Origin: Citreicella sp. C3M06
GTDB lineage: Bacteria > Pseudomonadota > Alphaproteobacteria > Rhodobacterales > Rhodobacteraceae
Length of the DNA stretch: 64,000 nucleotides
Reading direction: 5' to 3'
Assembly (NCBI RefSeq): GCF_018860705.1
Contig: NZ_JAHKQA010000031.1
Location: 345-64,344 of the forward strand
The first letter of the stretch is position 1. Each line of letters begins with the position of its first letter. A program made the position numbers and the translations under genes. This document shows positions 16,708-25,835 of this stretch, piece by piece. Under the pieces are notes generated by a model. The model had not been told where the DNA came from. It saw only the letters and a program-made list of their open reading frames with translations, and did no database searches.

Positions 16708-17702
16708 TCCGACGCGGGTGCCTCGGTTGCAGGCTCGGCCGGTGCAGCAGCAGGCGCTGCCGGGGCGTTGCTTGCAGGCTCTTCTTCCGGGGCCGATGCA
16801 GGCGCGTCGGCCTCAAGCGCCACCGGAACCATCTCGCCCTGACTCTTGAAGTACTCGAAGAACTCCGAGTCCGGGGTCATGACCAAGGTCGAATTGTCGC
16901 CCTGAAGCGCCGCCTCATAGGCCTGAAGCGAGCGGTAGAAGGCAAAGAACTCCGGGTCGGCGCCATAGGCTTCTGCAAAGATGCCGTTGCGTTCTGCGTC
17001 GGCTTCACCGCGGGTCACATCGGCATCACGCTGCGCTTCGGAGCGGGTTTCCACCACGGTACGATCCGCCAGCGCGCGCACACGCTGCGCCGCCTCGTTA
17101 CCGCGCGCGATCTCGTCGGCGGCTTCGCGTTCACGCTCGGCGCGCATCCGGGCAAAGGTCGCTTCGAGGTTCTGCGACGGCAGGTTGGTCTGCTTGAGCC
17201 GCACATCGACCACATCAAGCCCGAGCGACAGTGCCGAGGCCCGCGCCGCATCGCGGATGCGGTTCGAGAACTGGCGACGATCGGCCGACAGGATCACGTC
17301 GGATGTGACCTGATCGGCACCCAGAACTTCGCGGATCTGTGCGTTGAGAATGCCCGACAGGCGATCCTCGGCAGTGCGCAGCCCGCCCACGCCGACGGCC
17401 TGACGGAATTGCACGACATTGGCGATCCGGTAGCGCGCGAAGGCATCGACCACGAGGCGGCGGTCATCGGACGGCGTGACCTCGATGGTGTCGGTGTCCA
17501 GCGACAGGATGCGGTCGTCATAGTACACGACCTCTTGGATGAACGGGATCTTGAAGGCGAGGCCTGGGTCTTCCTTGACGGCCTTGATCTGGCCAAACTG
17601 AAGCACCAGCGCCTTCTGGCGTTCATCGACTACAAAGATCGACGACAGCACCAGCACCAGAGCCACGACCACCGCGGGCAGAATATAAGCTGTCTTGCGC
17701 AT
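16704..17702 (-). CDS. hflC: FtsH protease modulator HflC
   Basis: A 332-residue SPFH/prohibitin-family protein that with HflK forms a cage around the FtsH protease in the inner membrane. It has one N-terminal membrane segment (AYILPAVVVALVLVLSSIFVV cut at 20 residues here as AYILPAVVVALVLVLSSIFV), the SPFH domain (ERQKALVLQFGQIK onward) and a coiled-coil ARMRAEREREAADEIARGNE. The C-terminal 45 residues are an Ala/Pro/Glu-rich tail longer than in E. coli HflC. It starts 3 bases after the hflK stop and overlaps the DUF2065 gene. Confidence 0.94.
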   Translation of the reverse strand: MRKTAYILPAVVVALVLVLSSIFVVDERQKALVLQFGQIKAVKEDPGLAFKIPFIQEVVYYDDRILSLDTDTIEVTPSDDRRLVVDAFARYRIANVVQFRQAVGVGGLRTAEDRLSGILNAQIREVLGADQVTSDVILSADRRQFSNRIRDAARASALSLGLDVVDVRLKQTNLPSQNLEATFARMRAEREREAADEIARGNEAAQRVRALADRTVVETRSEAQRDADVTRGEADAERNGIFAEAYGADPEFFAFYRSLQAYEAALQGDNSTLVMTPDSEFFEYFKSQGEMVPVALEADAPASAPEEEPASNAPAAPAAAPAEPATEAPASE

Positions 17703-17705
17703 GGA

Positions 17706-18848
17706 TCAGTTCCCCCCTGCCGGACGACGGTTCAGCTCATTGAGCGGCAGATAAGGCACGACGCCCTGCCCGCCTTCGGTCAGAGAGCCATCGAGGATGG
17801 TCTTGTCGACATCGCCCAGCACGCGCTCCATGGTCTCGAGATAGAGACGGCGGCGGGTGACTTCGGGGGCCTTGGCGTATTCGGTGCGCACAGCCGAGAA
17901 CCGGCTGGCCTCACCAACCGCCTGGTTGACCTGCTGCGCGCGATAGCCTTCGGCTTCTTCGCGGATCTGCGCCGCGTCACCGCGGGCTTCGGCGACAACC
18001 CGGTTGGCATAGGCGTCAGCCTGACGTTCCAGCCGGTCGCGTTCCTGCTCGGCAGCCTGCACTTCGCGGAAGGCGTCGATGACCTCGCGCGGTGGGTCGG
18101 CGGTATCAAGGTTGACCCGCACCACGTTGATGCCGCTTTCATATTCATCCAGCGTCGCCTGAATCTGCTCCATCGCGGTGTCGGCGATCAGGCCACGGTC
18201 GCGGTTGAGGATCGGCGCAAGGTTCGATGCGGCGATGATCTCGCGCATCACCGCCTCGGACACCGCCTGAACCGTCAGCTGCGGATCGCGGATGTTGAAC
18301 AACACGCGGGACGGATCAGAGATGTTCCAGACCACCTGAAATTCGATGTCCACCACATTGGCATCGGTGGTCAGCATCAGCCCTTCAGAATTGCCGTTGC
18401 GCCCGCCGCCGATGGTCTCGGTGCGTTCCGATGTCACGTTCACCACCTCGGCGGTGACAAATGGCCAAGGCGCAAAGTTCAGACCGGGATCGCCGGTCGA
18501 GCTGTACTTGCCGAGAAACAGCTCAACAGACTGTTCTTCGGGGCGCACGGTGTAAAAGCTCATGTAGGCCCAGAGCGCGAGGGCGCCAAGCGCCGCCAGC
18601 GCCACGGTGCCCTTGCCAAAGCCCGGCCCGCCAGACCCGCCCGAAGGCGCGCTGCCATTGCCGCCACCGCGCCCGCCCATAAGCACGCGCAGCCGTTCCT
18701 GGCCTTTTTTCATCAGCTCGTCGATCTCGGGGATCTGCGGATCCTCGGGCTTGCGCCCGCCGCGATTCCCGCCGCCGCCATTCGATGGCGGGCGAGAGCC
18801 GCCCTGATTTCCACCGCCACCCCAGGGGCCGCCGCCGTTTCCTGCCAT
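17706..18848 (-). CDS. hflK: FtsH protease modulator HflK
   Basis: A 380-residue partner of HflC. The N-terminus is a Gly-rich low-complexity tail (GGGPWGGGGNQGG and similar), followed by a membrane segment (TVALAALGALALWAYMSFY), the SPFH domain beginning TVRPEEQSVELFLGK, and a coiled-coil rich in Glu/Arg (AAEQERDRLERQADAYANR). The start at 18848 has AGGAG 6 bases upstream; longer in-frame reading upstream is not supported. It is the first gene of hflK-hflC-DUF2065. Confidence 0.94.
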   Translation of the reverse strand: MAGNGGGPWGGGGNQGGSRPPSNGGGGNRGGRKPEDPQIPEIDELMKKGQERLRVLMGGRGGGNGSAPSGGSGGPGFGKGTVALAALGALALWAYMSFYTVRPEEQSVELFLGKYSSTGDPGLNFAPWPFVTAEVVNVTSERTETIGGGRNGNSEGLMLTTDANVVDIEFQVVWNISDPSRVLFNIRDPQLTVQAVSEAVMREIIAASNLAPILNRDRGLIADTAMEQIQATLDEYESGINVVRVNLDTADPPREVIDAFREVQAAEQERDRLERQADAYANRVVAEARGDAAQIREEAEGYRAQQVNQAVGEASRFSAVRTEYAKAPEVTRRRLYLETMERVLGDVDKTILDGSLTEGGQGVVPYLPLNELNRRPAGGN

Positions 18849-18915
18849 GTACTCCTGTCCCTCTTTCCCTCTGGACTCCCTTGTCCAGCGTAACCTGTGT
18901 ATTCTGCCGCCGGTT

Positions 18916-20367
18916 TCAAGCCGTGCGGGTCGGATTGCGCATCGTAACGATCTCTTCGGACATGGTCGGATGCACCGCGACGGTCCGGTCAAAGTCTTCC
19001 TTGGTGGCGCCCATCTTGATGGCGATGCCCGCAAGCTGGATCATTTCGCCAGCGCCGGGGGCCACGATGTGGCAGCCCAGTACGCGGCGGGTGTCCTTGC
19101 AGACGATGAGCTTCATCAGCACCCGGTCAGGCCGCCCCGCGAAAGAGGTCATCATCGGGCGGAACGAGGTCGAGTAGACCTCGATCGGGCCTTTTTCACG
19201 GGCGTCCTCCTCGGACAGGCCCACGGTGCCGAATTCCGGCTGGGTGAACACCGCCGACGGGATCAGATCGTGATCGACCGGCGTGGGGTTGTCCTTGAAG
19301 GCGGTTTCGACAAAAGCCATGCCCTCGCGGATCGCCACCGGGGTCAGGTTGACCCGGTCGGTGGCATCGCCAATGGCCCAGATCGAGGGCACGGCGGTGC
19401 GGCTGTATTCGTCCACGATCACCTCGCCCTTGCGGCCAAGTTCCACGCCCGCCTCTTGCAGGCCGATGCCATCGGTGTTCGGCTTGCGCCCGGTGGCAAA
19501 GAACACAAGGTCAAAGACCCGGGTTTCGCCGTTGGTCGCCTTGACCCAGATCGGACCGTCCGCACCTTGCGGCGACTCGACGCTGGCTTCGTGCATCGGT
19601 GTGCCCATCGGCACCGCGCCTTGGCTTTCGCCCGCCAGATCCTCGGCGGTGGCGCAGCGCATCTCGACAATGTCGGTGCCAAGATGCAGCTTGATGCCAC
19701 GTTCCTGCATGGCGTCGGAGATCAGGCCGCGCGCTTCTTCGTCAAAGCCGCGCAGGATCTGCGCGCCGCGGTAGAATTGCGTCACCTCGACGCCAAGCCC
19801 GTGCAGGATGCAGGCGAATTCCGACGCGATATAGCCGCCGCCGACGATCAGGATGCTTTTCGGCAGCTCGGGCAGGTTGAAGATATCGTCGCTGACGATG
19901 CCCAGATGGGCGTTTTGCACCTCGGGGCGCACCGGGCGCCCGCCGGTGGCGATGAGGATATGCTTGGCGGTAAAGCTCTCTCCGGTCGAGAGGGTCACGC
20001 TGTTGGGGCCTGACACGCTGGCGCGCGCATCAAAGCTGGTGACCCCGGCATTGCTCAGCAGCTTGCGGTAGATGCCCTCAAGCCGGTCGAGCTCTGCCCC
20101 GAGTTTGCCCTGAAAGGCCGACCAGTCGAACGTGCCTTCGCCGTAGGTCCAGCCATAGCCGGCGGCGTCGGAGACGGTGTTGCCGTATTCCGAGGCGAAG
20201 ACCATCAGCTTCTTGGGCACACAGCCGCGGATCACGCAGGTGCCGCCGTAGCGATCCGCTTCGGCCAATGCGACCTTGGCCCCTGTCTCACTCGCGGCAA
20301 CGCGCGCTGCGCGCACGCCGCCAGAGCCGCCACCGATGACAAAGAGATCATAGTCAAAGTCGGTCAT
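18916..20367 (-). CDS. gor: glutathione-disulfide reductase
   Basis: A 483-residue FAD enzyme that reduces oxidised glutathione with NADPH. It has the FAD-binding GGGSGGVRAAR near residue 12, the redox-active disulfide GGTCVIRGCVPKK (Cys44, Cys49), the NADPH site GGGYIASEF and the C-terminal HPTMSEE with the catalytic His. Residues in the NADPH pocket (FYRGAQILRGFDEE) fit plant/alphaproteobacterial glutathione reductases better than lipoamide dehydrogenase. The start at 20367 gives MTDFDYDLFVIGGG; a further upstream start at 20409 is possible but has no family match. It follows rpiA on the same strand. Confidence 0.92.
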   Translation of the reverse strand: MTDFDYDLFVIGGGSGGVRAARVAASETGAKVALAEADRYGGTCVIRGCVPKKLMVFASEYGNTVSDAAGYGWTYGEGTFDWSAFQGKLGAELDRLEGIYRKLLSNAGVTSFDARASVSGPNSVTLSTGESFTAKHILIATGGRPVRPEVQNAHLGIVSDDIFNLPELPKSILIVGGGYIASEFACILHGLGVEVTQFYRGAQILRGFDEEARGLISDAMQERGIKLHLGTDIVEMRCATAEDLAGESQGAVPMGTPMHEASVESPQGADGPIWVKATNGETRVFDLVFFATGRKPNTDGIGLQEAGVELGRKGEVIVDEYSRTAVPSIWAIGDATDRVNLTPVAIREGMAFVETAFKDNPTPVDHDLIPSAVFTQPEFGTVGLSEEDAREKGPIEVYSTSFRPMMTSFAGRPDRVLMKLIVCKDTRRVLGCHIVAPGAGEMIQLAGIAIKMGATKEDFDRTVAVHPTMSEEIVTMRNPTRTA

Positions 20368-20468
20368 TGTCGCGTTCCCGTATCCTGGCACTGTCTTTGC
20401 TTCGGACAAGGGTATCCCACAGGGCCGCGTCGATGACCAGAGCCGGGGACCAGAGCCGAAACCCGTTC

Positions 20469-21251
20469 TCAGATATCGCGGAACAGATTGTCGCCTTCGG
20501 CGAATTCCATCCGGTGCTCTTCGACGGTGCCTGCGTTGATGTCGCGGGTTTCCACCCGGCCATCGGCATAACCGATCACCACCCGATCGCAGATGTCGAT
20601 GAATAGCCCGTTTTCCACGATACCGGGGATCTGATTGAGGATCAGCGCCATCTGACGCGGATCGCCGATGCGTGTCAGGTGCAGATCAAGGATGAAATTG
20701 CCCTCGTCGGTCAGATAGGGCGTGTCGCCGTTCATCCGCAGCGTGCTGTCGCGGTTCATGACATCCATCGACACCAGCGCCTCTTCCAGAAGCGCCTGCG
20801 TCGCGGTCCAGCCGAACCGGATCACCTCGACCGGCAGCGGAAACGCCCCGAGCGTCTCGACCTCCTTGGCGGCATCGGCGATGACCACCATCTGGTCCGA
20901 TGCGGTGGCGACGATCTTTTCCTGAAGCAGCGCCCCGCCGCCGCCCTTGATCAGGTTCAGCTCGCCGTCGAATTCATCTGCGCCGTCGATGGTCAGGTCA
21001 AGCCAGCGCGCTTCTTCCAGCGTGATCACCTCGATGCCAACCTCGCGGGCCAGATCGGCGGTGCGGGTCGAGGTCGGCACGCCCTTGAAGGACAGCCCCT
21101 CTTCGCGAACCCGCTCGCCCAGACAGCGCACCAGCCACGCGGCGGTGGACCCGGTGCCAAGACCAACCCTCATGCCATCCTCGACAAAGGCCGCGGCACG
21201 TTTGGCAGCGACGAATTTGGCCTTGTCGATGGGCGAAAGTTCTCCGGTCAT
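20469..21251 (-). CDS. rpiA: ribose-5-phosphate isomerase A
   Basis: Interconverts ribose 5-phosphate and ribulose 5-phosphate. 260 residues. Active-site segments are visible: GLGTGSTAAW, TIDGADEFDG and KGGGGALLQEKI, with the metal-free RpiA signature. TAGGAG lies about 9 bases before the ATG at 21251. gor follows after about 100 bases, probably cotranscribed. Confidence 0.95.
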   Translation of the reverse strand: MTGELSPIDKAKFVAAKRAAAFVEDGMRVGLGTGSTAAWLVRCLGERVREEGLSFKGVPTSTRTADLAREVGIEVITLEEARWLDLTIDGADEFDGELNLIKGGGGALLQEKIVATASDQMVVIADAAKEVETLGAFPLPVEVIRFGWTATQALLEEALVSMDVMNRDSTLRMNGDTPYLTDEGNFILDLHLTRIGDPRQMALILNQIPGIVENGLFIDICDRVVIGYADGRVETRDINAGTVEEHRMEFAEGDNLFRDI

Positions 21252-21452
21252 GATGGTCTCCTAGAATCCACGTGTCTGCGGCCTTATACGGGCGCTCCCG
21301 CCAGCGCGCGATAGCGGATTCGCCGCAGAAGGCGTGAATTGCCTCGGGCTTTGGGGGTCATTGCGCATTCCTGCGCTGGAATGCCGCATTCGTCCTGTGC
21401 CACGGCGCCCCGCCGCGCTAGGCATGGGGAAACCGATCGCAGCAGGGGCGCC

Positions 21453-22826
21453 ATGTTTCTTTCCGTCTTCGACATGTTCAAGATCGGCATCGGGCCGTCG
21501 TCCTCGCACACCATGGGGCCGATGGTCGCCGCCGCGCGGTTTCTCGACACGCTGCGCGCCGCGCCGTTTTCGGCGCATGGGCTGAAGGGCTCGCTGCACG
21601 GCTCGCTGGCCTTTACCGGGGTTGGCCATGCCACCGACCGGGCGACCATTCTGGGCCTCGCCGGCTTCACCCCCGAAGGCTATGTCGCCAGCGAAGCCGA
21701 CGCCGCCATGGCGCGCATCTCCGCCGAAAAGCAGGTCACCCCCGACGGGCTTGGCGCGCTGGCCTTCGATCCCGCCACCGATCTGCGTTTCGACTATGAT
21801 CACGCCCTGCCGGGCCATGCCAATGGCATGATGCTACAGGCGGTGGATGCGCAGGGCGACGTGATCCTGTCGGAAACCTATTATTCGGTCGGCGGCGGCT
21901 TCGTGCTGACCGAAGCCGAACTCGCGGCGGGCGATGACGTGGATCAGGGGCCAAAGGTGCCCTTCCCGTTCCGCTCCGCCGCCGAAATGCTCGAGATGGC
22001 CGCGACCTCCGGCCTGAGCATCGCCGAAATGAAGCGCCGCAATGAGCTGTCGCGCCGCCCCGCCGCGCATCTTGACGAGGGGCTGGCGCGAATCTGGGAG
22101 GTGATGAACGGCTGCCTTTCGCGCGGCCTCGGCCGCGATGGCATCCTGCCCGGCGGGCTGAAGGTCAAGCGCCGCGCCAAGGCGATCCATGATGCGCTGC
22201 GCGAGGAATACGGGCGCAACCTGACGGCACCGCATGTGATCAACGACTGGATGAGCTGCTACGCCATGGCGGTCAACGAAGAGAACGCCGCGATGGGTCA
22301 GGTTGTCACCGCGCCGACCAACGGCGCGGCGGGCGTGGTGCCCTCAGTGATCCGCTACTGGCTGGATTTCGTTCCCGGCGCGATGTCGACACAGGTTCCC
22401 GAATTTCTGCTGACCGCCGCCGCCATCGGCGGTCTGGTCAAATACAACGCCTCGATCTCGGGCGCCGAAGCGGGATGTCAGGCCGAAGTCGGCAGCGCAG
22501 CGGCCATGGCGGCAGCCGGGCTGTGCGCCGTGATGGGCGGCACCCCGGCGCAGATCGAAAACGCCGCCGAGATCGCACTGGAACATCACCTCGGCATGAC
22601 CTGCGATCCGGTGCGCGGCCTCGTGCAGGTGCCCTGCATCGAACGCAACGGGCTGGGCGCGATCAAGGCGGTATCGGCGGCGAGCCTCGCCCTGCGCGGA
22701 GACGGCACCCATCTCGTGCCGCTGGATGCCTGTATCGAAACCATGCGCCAGACCGGGCGTGACATGCATGCGCATTACAAGGAAACCTCGCTGGGAGGGC
22801 TCGCGGTGAACATTCCCAACTGCTGA
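21453..22826 (+). CDS. sdaA: L-serine ammonia-lyase (iron-sulfur, single chain)
   Basis: Deaminates L-serine to pyruvate. 457 residues, with the alpha and beta domains in one chain: the N-terminal beta-type domain begins FLSVFDMFKIGIGPSSSHT and the C-terminal alpha-type domain carries the SGAEAGCQAEVG and MTCDPVRGLVQVPC segments whose cysteines bind the 4Fe-4S cluster. The start at 21453 gives the family N-terminus; the upstream in-frame extension has none of its features. It is divergent from rpiA (200-base shared promoter region). Confidence 0.94.
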   Translation: MFLSVFDMFKIGIGPSSSHTMGPMVAAARFLDTLRAAPFSAHGLKGSLHGSLAFTGVGHATDRATILGLAGFTPEGYVASEADAAMARISAEKQVTPDGLGALAFDPATDLRFDYDHALPGHANGMMLQAVDAQGDVILSETYYSVGGGFVLTEAELAAGDDVDQGPKVPFPFRSAAEMLEMAATSGLSIAEMKRRNELSRRPAAHLDEGLARIWEVMNGCLSRGLGRDGILPGGLKVKRRAKAIHDALREEYGRNLTAPHVINDWMSCYAMAVNEENAAMGQVVTAPTNGAAGVVPSVIRYWLDFVPGAMSTQVPEFLLTAAAIGGLVKYNASISGAEAGCQAEVGSAAAMAAAGLCAVMGGTPAQIENAAEIALEHHLGMTCDPVRGLVQVPCIERNGLGAIKAVSAASLALRGDGTHLVPLDACIETMRQTGRDMHAHYKETSLGGLAVNIPNC

Positions 22827-22866
22827 CCCCTTGCGCGGCGCGCCCTTCCCCGCATAAGTCCCCCGC

Positions 22867-23514
22867 ATGAGCAGCACCTACGATCCGCCCCAGGGGGACA
22901 TTTCCGTCCTGCACCACGACCACGAGCTTTTGCTGGTCGACAAGCCCGCCGGGCTGCTGTCGGTGCCCGGCAAGGGGCCAGAGCTGGCCGACTGCCTGAT
23001 CGCGCGGCTGGAACGGATCTTTCCGACGGTGCGGCTCGTGCACCGGCTCGATCGCGACACGTCGGGCGTGATGGTCTTTGGCCTGACCGAGCACGCTCAG
23101 CGCCACCTCGGCCGCCAGTTCGAAGAACGGCGCACGAAGAAGACCTACATCGCCCGCCTCGCCGGTAAGCTTGAACCAAAGACCGGCACCGTCGATCTGC
23201 CGCTGATCGTCGACTGGCCGAACCGGCCCCTGCAAAAGGTCTGCCACGAGACCGGCAAGCCCGCACTCACCGACTGGCGCGTGCTGAAGAGCTCCGATGA
23301 GGAAACCCGCGTCAGACTACACCCGCTGACCGGCCGCAGCCACCAGCTGCGGGTTCACATGCTGGCGCTTGGTCACCCAATCCTGGGCGATCCGTTCTAT
23401 GCGCCAATGAGCGCAGCCGAATATCCACGTATGATGCTGCATGCCGAAGAACTGCGATTGCATCACCCCGACGGCGGAGCGGGCGTCAAGTTTCGGGTAA
23501 AGGCTCCTTTTTGA
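22867..23514 (+). CDS. RluA-family pseudouridine synthase
   Basis: A 215-residue RNA-modifying enzyme. The catalytic Asp62 is in HRLDRDTSG, and the downstream signatures LHPLTGRSHQLRVHM and GHPILGD match the RluA family. There is no S4 domain, so it resembles E. coli RluA (23S U746 and tRNA U32) rather than RluC/D. It follows sdaA by 40 bases and may be cotranscribed. Confidence 0.9.
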   Translation: MSSTYDPPQGDISVLHHDHELLLVDKPAGLLSVPGKGPELADCLIARLERIFPTVRLVHRLDRDTSGVMVFGLTEHAQRHLGRQFEERRTKKTYIARLAGKLEPKTGTVDLPLIVDWPNRPLQKVCHETGKPALTDWRVLKSSDEETRVRLHPLTGRSHQLRVHMLALGHPILGDPFYAPMSAAEYPRMMLHAEELRLHHPDGGAGVKFRVKAPF

Positions 23515-23558
23515 CGCAGTTGCACGTCCCGGCGGTCCGTATGAATTGATATGCCGGA

Positions 23559-23592
23559 TGCCTCCGGCGGGGATATTTCAGGCCAGAAGAAG
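23559..23592. repeat. palindromic intergenic repeat, copy B1 (inverse)
   Basis: Reads ATGCCTCCGGCGGGGATATT then TCAGGCCAGAAGAAG; its reverse complement matches the repeat at 43453-43485 (TTCTGGCC, AAATATCCCCGCCGGAGGC) almost base for base. It faces copy B2 in opposite orientation 20 bases away. Confidence 0.7.
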
Positions 23593-23612
23593 TCAGGAGC
23601 GCCGCGCCCCGG

Positions 23613-23670
23613 TTTCTTCTGGCCTAAAGTATCCCGGGGGGCGCGCGCAGCGCGGGGGGCTGGCCCCCTC
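23613..23670. repeat. palindromic intergenic repeat, copy B2
   Basis: Has the same core as copy A: TTCTTCTGGCCTAAAGTATC followed by a G run, GCGCGCGCAGCGC and GGGGGGCTGGCCCCCTC. The GC-rich part folds as a hairpin. Confidence 0.7.
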
Positions 23671-23829
23671 TGCCTTCGACGATCACGCAAGGACGCCTCG
23701 GCATGCGAAAAATGCATGTCCGCCCTGCCAAATGAGCAAGGCTCGATGCGCTGACTCCGCGCGCTGTTCGCGGTAACCGGGCGGTCACCACGAAAATTAT
23801 GTCCAAGATCCGAACGGAAACGAAATAAA

Positions 23830-25131
23830 ATGTCCTATTCCAGCGCCGATGCTGAAACGGCGGCGCCGCCACGCGCGCCCGCGCTCAATTCCCCCGCAAA
23901 AGTCCTGACGGCGAGCCTTGTTGGCACAACCATCGAGTTCTTCGACTTTTACGTCTACGCGACTGCGGCCGTGCTGGTCTTCCCCCAGCTGTTTTTCCCC
24001 GGCGCCGACGCGATGACCGCCCTGCTCGCCTCGTTTGCGACCTTCTCGATCGCCTTCTTCGCCCGCCCGTTGGGCGCGGTGGTTTTCGGGCATTTTGGTG
24101 ACCGCATCGGGCGCAAGGCGACGCTTGTCGCGGCGCTGCTCACCATGGGCATCTCGACCGTCATCATCGGCCTGCTGCCGACCTACGAGCAAATCGGCAT
24201 CGTCGCGCCTCTGTTGCTGGCGCTGTGCCGCTTTGGACAGGGCTTTGGTCTTGGTGGCGAGTGGGGCGGCGCGGTGCTGATGGCGACAGAGAACGCCCCC
24301 GAGGGCAAGAAGAACTGGTACGGCATGTTCCCTCAGCTTGGCGCGCCGCTGGGCCTGTTCCTGTCTTCGGGCATGTTCTGGGTGCTGTTGCAATTCATGC
24401 CCGAGGAAGCGCTGGAAAGCTGGGGCTGGCGGATTCCGTTTCTGGCCTCCCTGCTGCTGATCATCGTCGGACTCTGGGTACGCCTGTCGATCACCGAGAC
24501 CCCCGATTTCCAGAAGGCCATCGACAATGAAGAGCGCGTCGCCGTGCCGGTTGTCGAGATCTTCAGCAAGCACAAGGTCTCGCTTTTCCTTGGCACCTTC
24601 GTGGCGCTGGCGACCTTTGTGCTGTTCTACATCAGCACCGCCTACCTGCTGAGCTATAACGTCAAGGTCGTGAAGATCCCCTTCACCGACGCGCTGGCGA
24701 TCCAGATCTGGGGCGCAGTGATCTTCGGCCTGTTCATTCCGGTCGCGGGCAAGACCGCAGAGCGGTTCGGACGGCGCGAAGTCTTGGTCGCAACGACGCT
24801 CGCCATTGCAGCGTTCTCCTTTCTCGTGCCGGTGCTCATGGTCGAGAACGAGGTCCGGATCATGATCTTCATCACCCTTGGCATGGCGCTGATGGGCATG
24901 ACCTACGGGCTGATCGGCACCGCGCTGGCGGCCCCCTTCCCGACCCGGGTGCGCTATACCGGCTCGTCGCTGACCTTCAACTTCGCGGGCATCGTCGGGG
25001 CCTCGCTGGCTCCCTATATCGCGACCTACCTGCAATCGACCTATGGCATCGCTTATGTCGGGTATTACGTCCTGATCGCGGCGCTGATCACGCTGGCCTG
25101 CATCTTTGCCAGCGGACGCGGCAAGGTCTGA
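23830..25131 (+). CDS. MFS transporter, metabolite:H+ symporter (MHS) type
   Basis: A 433-residue inner-membrane protein with about 12 hydrophobic segments. Family marks are TTIEFFDFYVYATAAVLVFP in the first helix, GDRIGRKATL between helices 2 and 3, and RFGQGFGLGGEWGGAVLM in helix 4. MHS relatives (ShiA, ProP, KgtP) carry organic acids or osmolytes with protons; the substrate here is not deducible. It ends in a strong terminator shared with the convergent yciB gene. Confidence 0.9.
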   Translation: MSYSSADAETAAPPRAPALNSPAKVLTASLVGTTIEFFDFYVYATAAVLVFPQLFFPGADAMTALLASFATFSIAFFARPLGAVVFGHFGDRIGRKATLVAALLTMGISTVIIGLLPTYEQIGIVAPLLLALCRFGQGFGLGGEWGGAVLMATENAPEGKKNWYGMFPQLGAPLGLFLSSGMFWVLLQFMPEEALESWGWRIPFLASLLLIIVGLWVRLSITETPDFQKAIDNEERVAVPVVEIFSKHKVSLFLGTFVALATFVLFYISTAYLLSYNVKVVKIPFTDALAIQIWGAVIFGLFIPVAGKTAERFGRREVLVATTLAIAAFSFLVPVLMVENEVRIMIFITLGMALMGMTYGLIGTALAAPFPTRVRYTGSSLTFNFAGIVGASLAPYIATYLQSTYGIAYVGYYVLIAALITLACIFASGRGKV

Positions 25132-25140
25132 GCAAAGAAG

Positions 25141-25170
25141 AACGGCGGCCCCTTGAGGCCGCCGTTTTCC
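25141..25170. terminator. bidirectional terminator between the MHS transporter and yciB
   Basis: Perfect 10-bp stem AACGGCGGCC/GGCCGCCGTT with the 6-base loop CCTTGA, ending in TTTTCC on the plus strand. It serves the plus-strand transporter gene and can serve the convergent yciB gene, whose last codons adjoin it. Confidence 0.85.
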
Positions 25171-25766
25171 TATTCCTTTTCGATACCGTATTTCTTGAAC
25201 AATCCGCCCTGCGTCATGAAGAACGCAAAGATTGCCGCGGTCAGGCCGAAGGTCTTGAAATAGACCCATGTCTCGGTCGGGAAATTTCGCCAGATCACCT
25301 CGTTGAGCAGCGCCAGACCGAAGAAGAACGCGCAGACCCGGCGGGTGAGGATCATCCAGCCCTCGTGCTGAAGCGGCATCACCCCTTCCATCACCTTGCG
25401 CAGCCAGCTTTCGCCGCGCAGCAGGCCGATCCCCAGCGCAGCGCCGAACAGCAGGTAGATCAGCGTCGGCTTCATCTTGAAGAAGCGCTCGTCGTTGAGC
25501 CAGACCGACAGCCCGCCGAACACCACGATCAGCACCGCCGTGACGATCTGCATCGGCGACAGGTGCCCGGTCAGCTTCCACAGCAGCGCCGTGCTGATCA
25601 GCATCAGCGGGATGAACCCGGCGGTCACAAGGATGAAGCCCTCGTATTCGGTGCCACCGATGTCAAAGATCTTGTCCTTGAGCAGAACATAGGCGGCGAA
25701 GAACACCACGATGGGGCCGATCTCCAGCGCCGGTTTCAGGAAAGGGGTGATCTGTTTCGCCGTCAT
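25170..25766 (-). CDS. yciB: inner membrane-spanning protein YciB (septation protein A)
   Basis: A 198-residue protein with five to six membrane segments (for example EIGPIVVFFAAYVLL and IVTAVLIVVFGGLSVWLND). The family ending of aromatic and basic residues (GGLFKKYG) is present. YciB is needed for normal septation and envelope integrity in several Gram-negative bacteria; the mechanism is unclear. It is the last of a minus-strand run but separated from the next gene upstream by 70 bases. Confidence 0.9.
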   Translation of the reverse strand: MTAKQITPFLKPALEIGPIVVFFAAYVLLKDKIFDIGGTEYEGFILVTAGFIPLMLISTALLWKLTGHLSPMQIVTAVLIVVFGGLSVWLNDERFFKMKPTLIYLLFGAALGIGLLRGESWLRKVMEGVMPLQHEGWMILTRRVCAFFFGLALLNEVIWRNFPTETWVYFKTFGLTAAIFAFFMTQGGLFKKYGIEKE

Positions 25767-25835
25767 GGGGTGTCTCCGGGCCTGTGGGTCCGGAGTCAGA
25801 TAGCCCCTGCGGCGGGGCTTCTCAATGGCGCGCGC

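Larger units (their letters stand above)
23515..23829. other. intergenic region with palindromic repeats, no gene seen
   Basis: 315 bases between the pseudouridine synthase and transporter genes. The left two thirds are a pair of inverted palindromic-repeat copies (see copies B1 and B2). The right third (about 23690-23829) is less GC-rich, with GCATGCGAAAAATGCATG near 23700 and an A-rich leader just before the transporter ATG, and should hold that gene's promoter. Confidence 0.5.

Noticed and set aside
16214-16816. Minus-strand frame of 200 codons before degP
   Set aside because: It runs through the DUF2065 and hflC 3' ends in another frame, has an Arg-rich shadow composition, and has no start near the only protein-like part (16214-16400).
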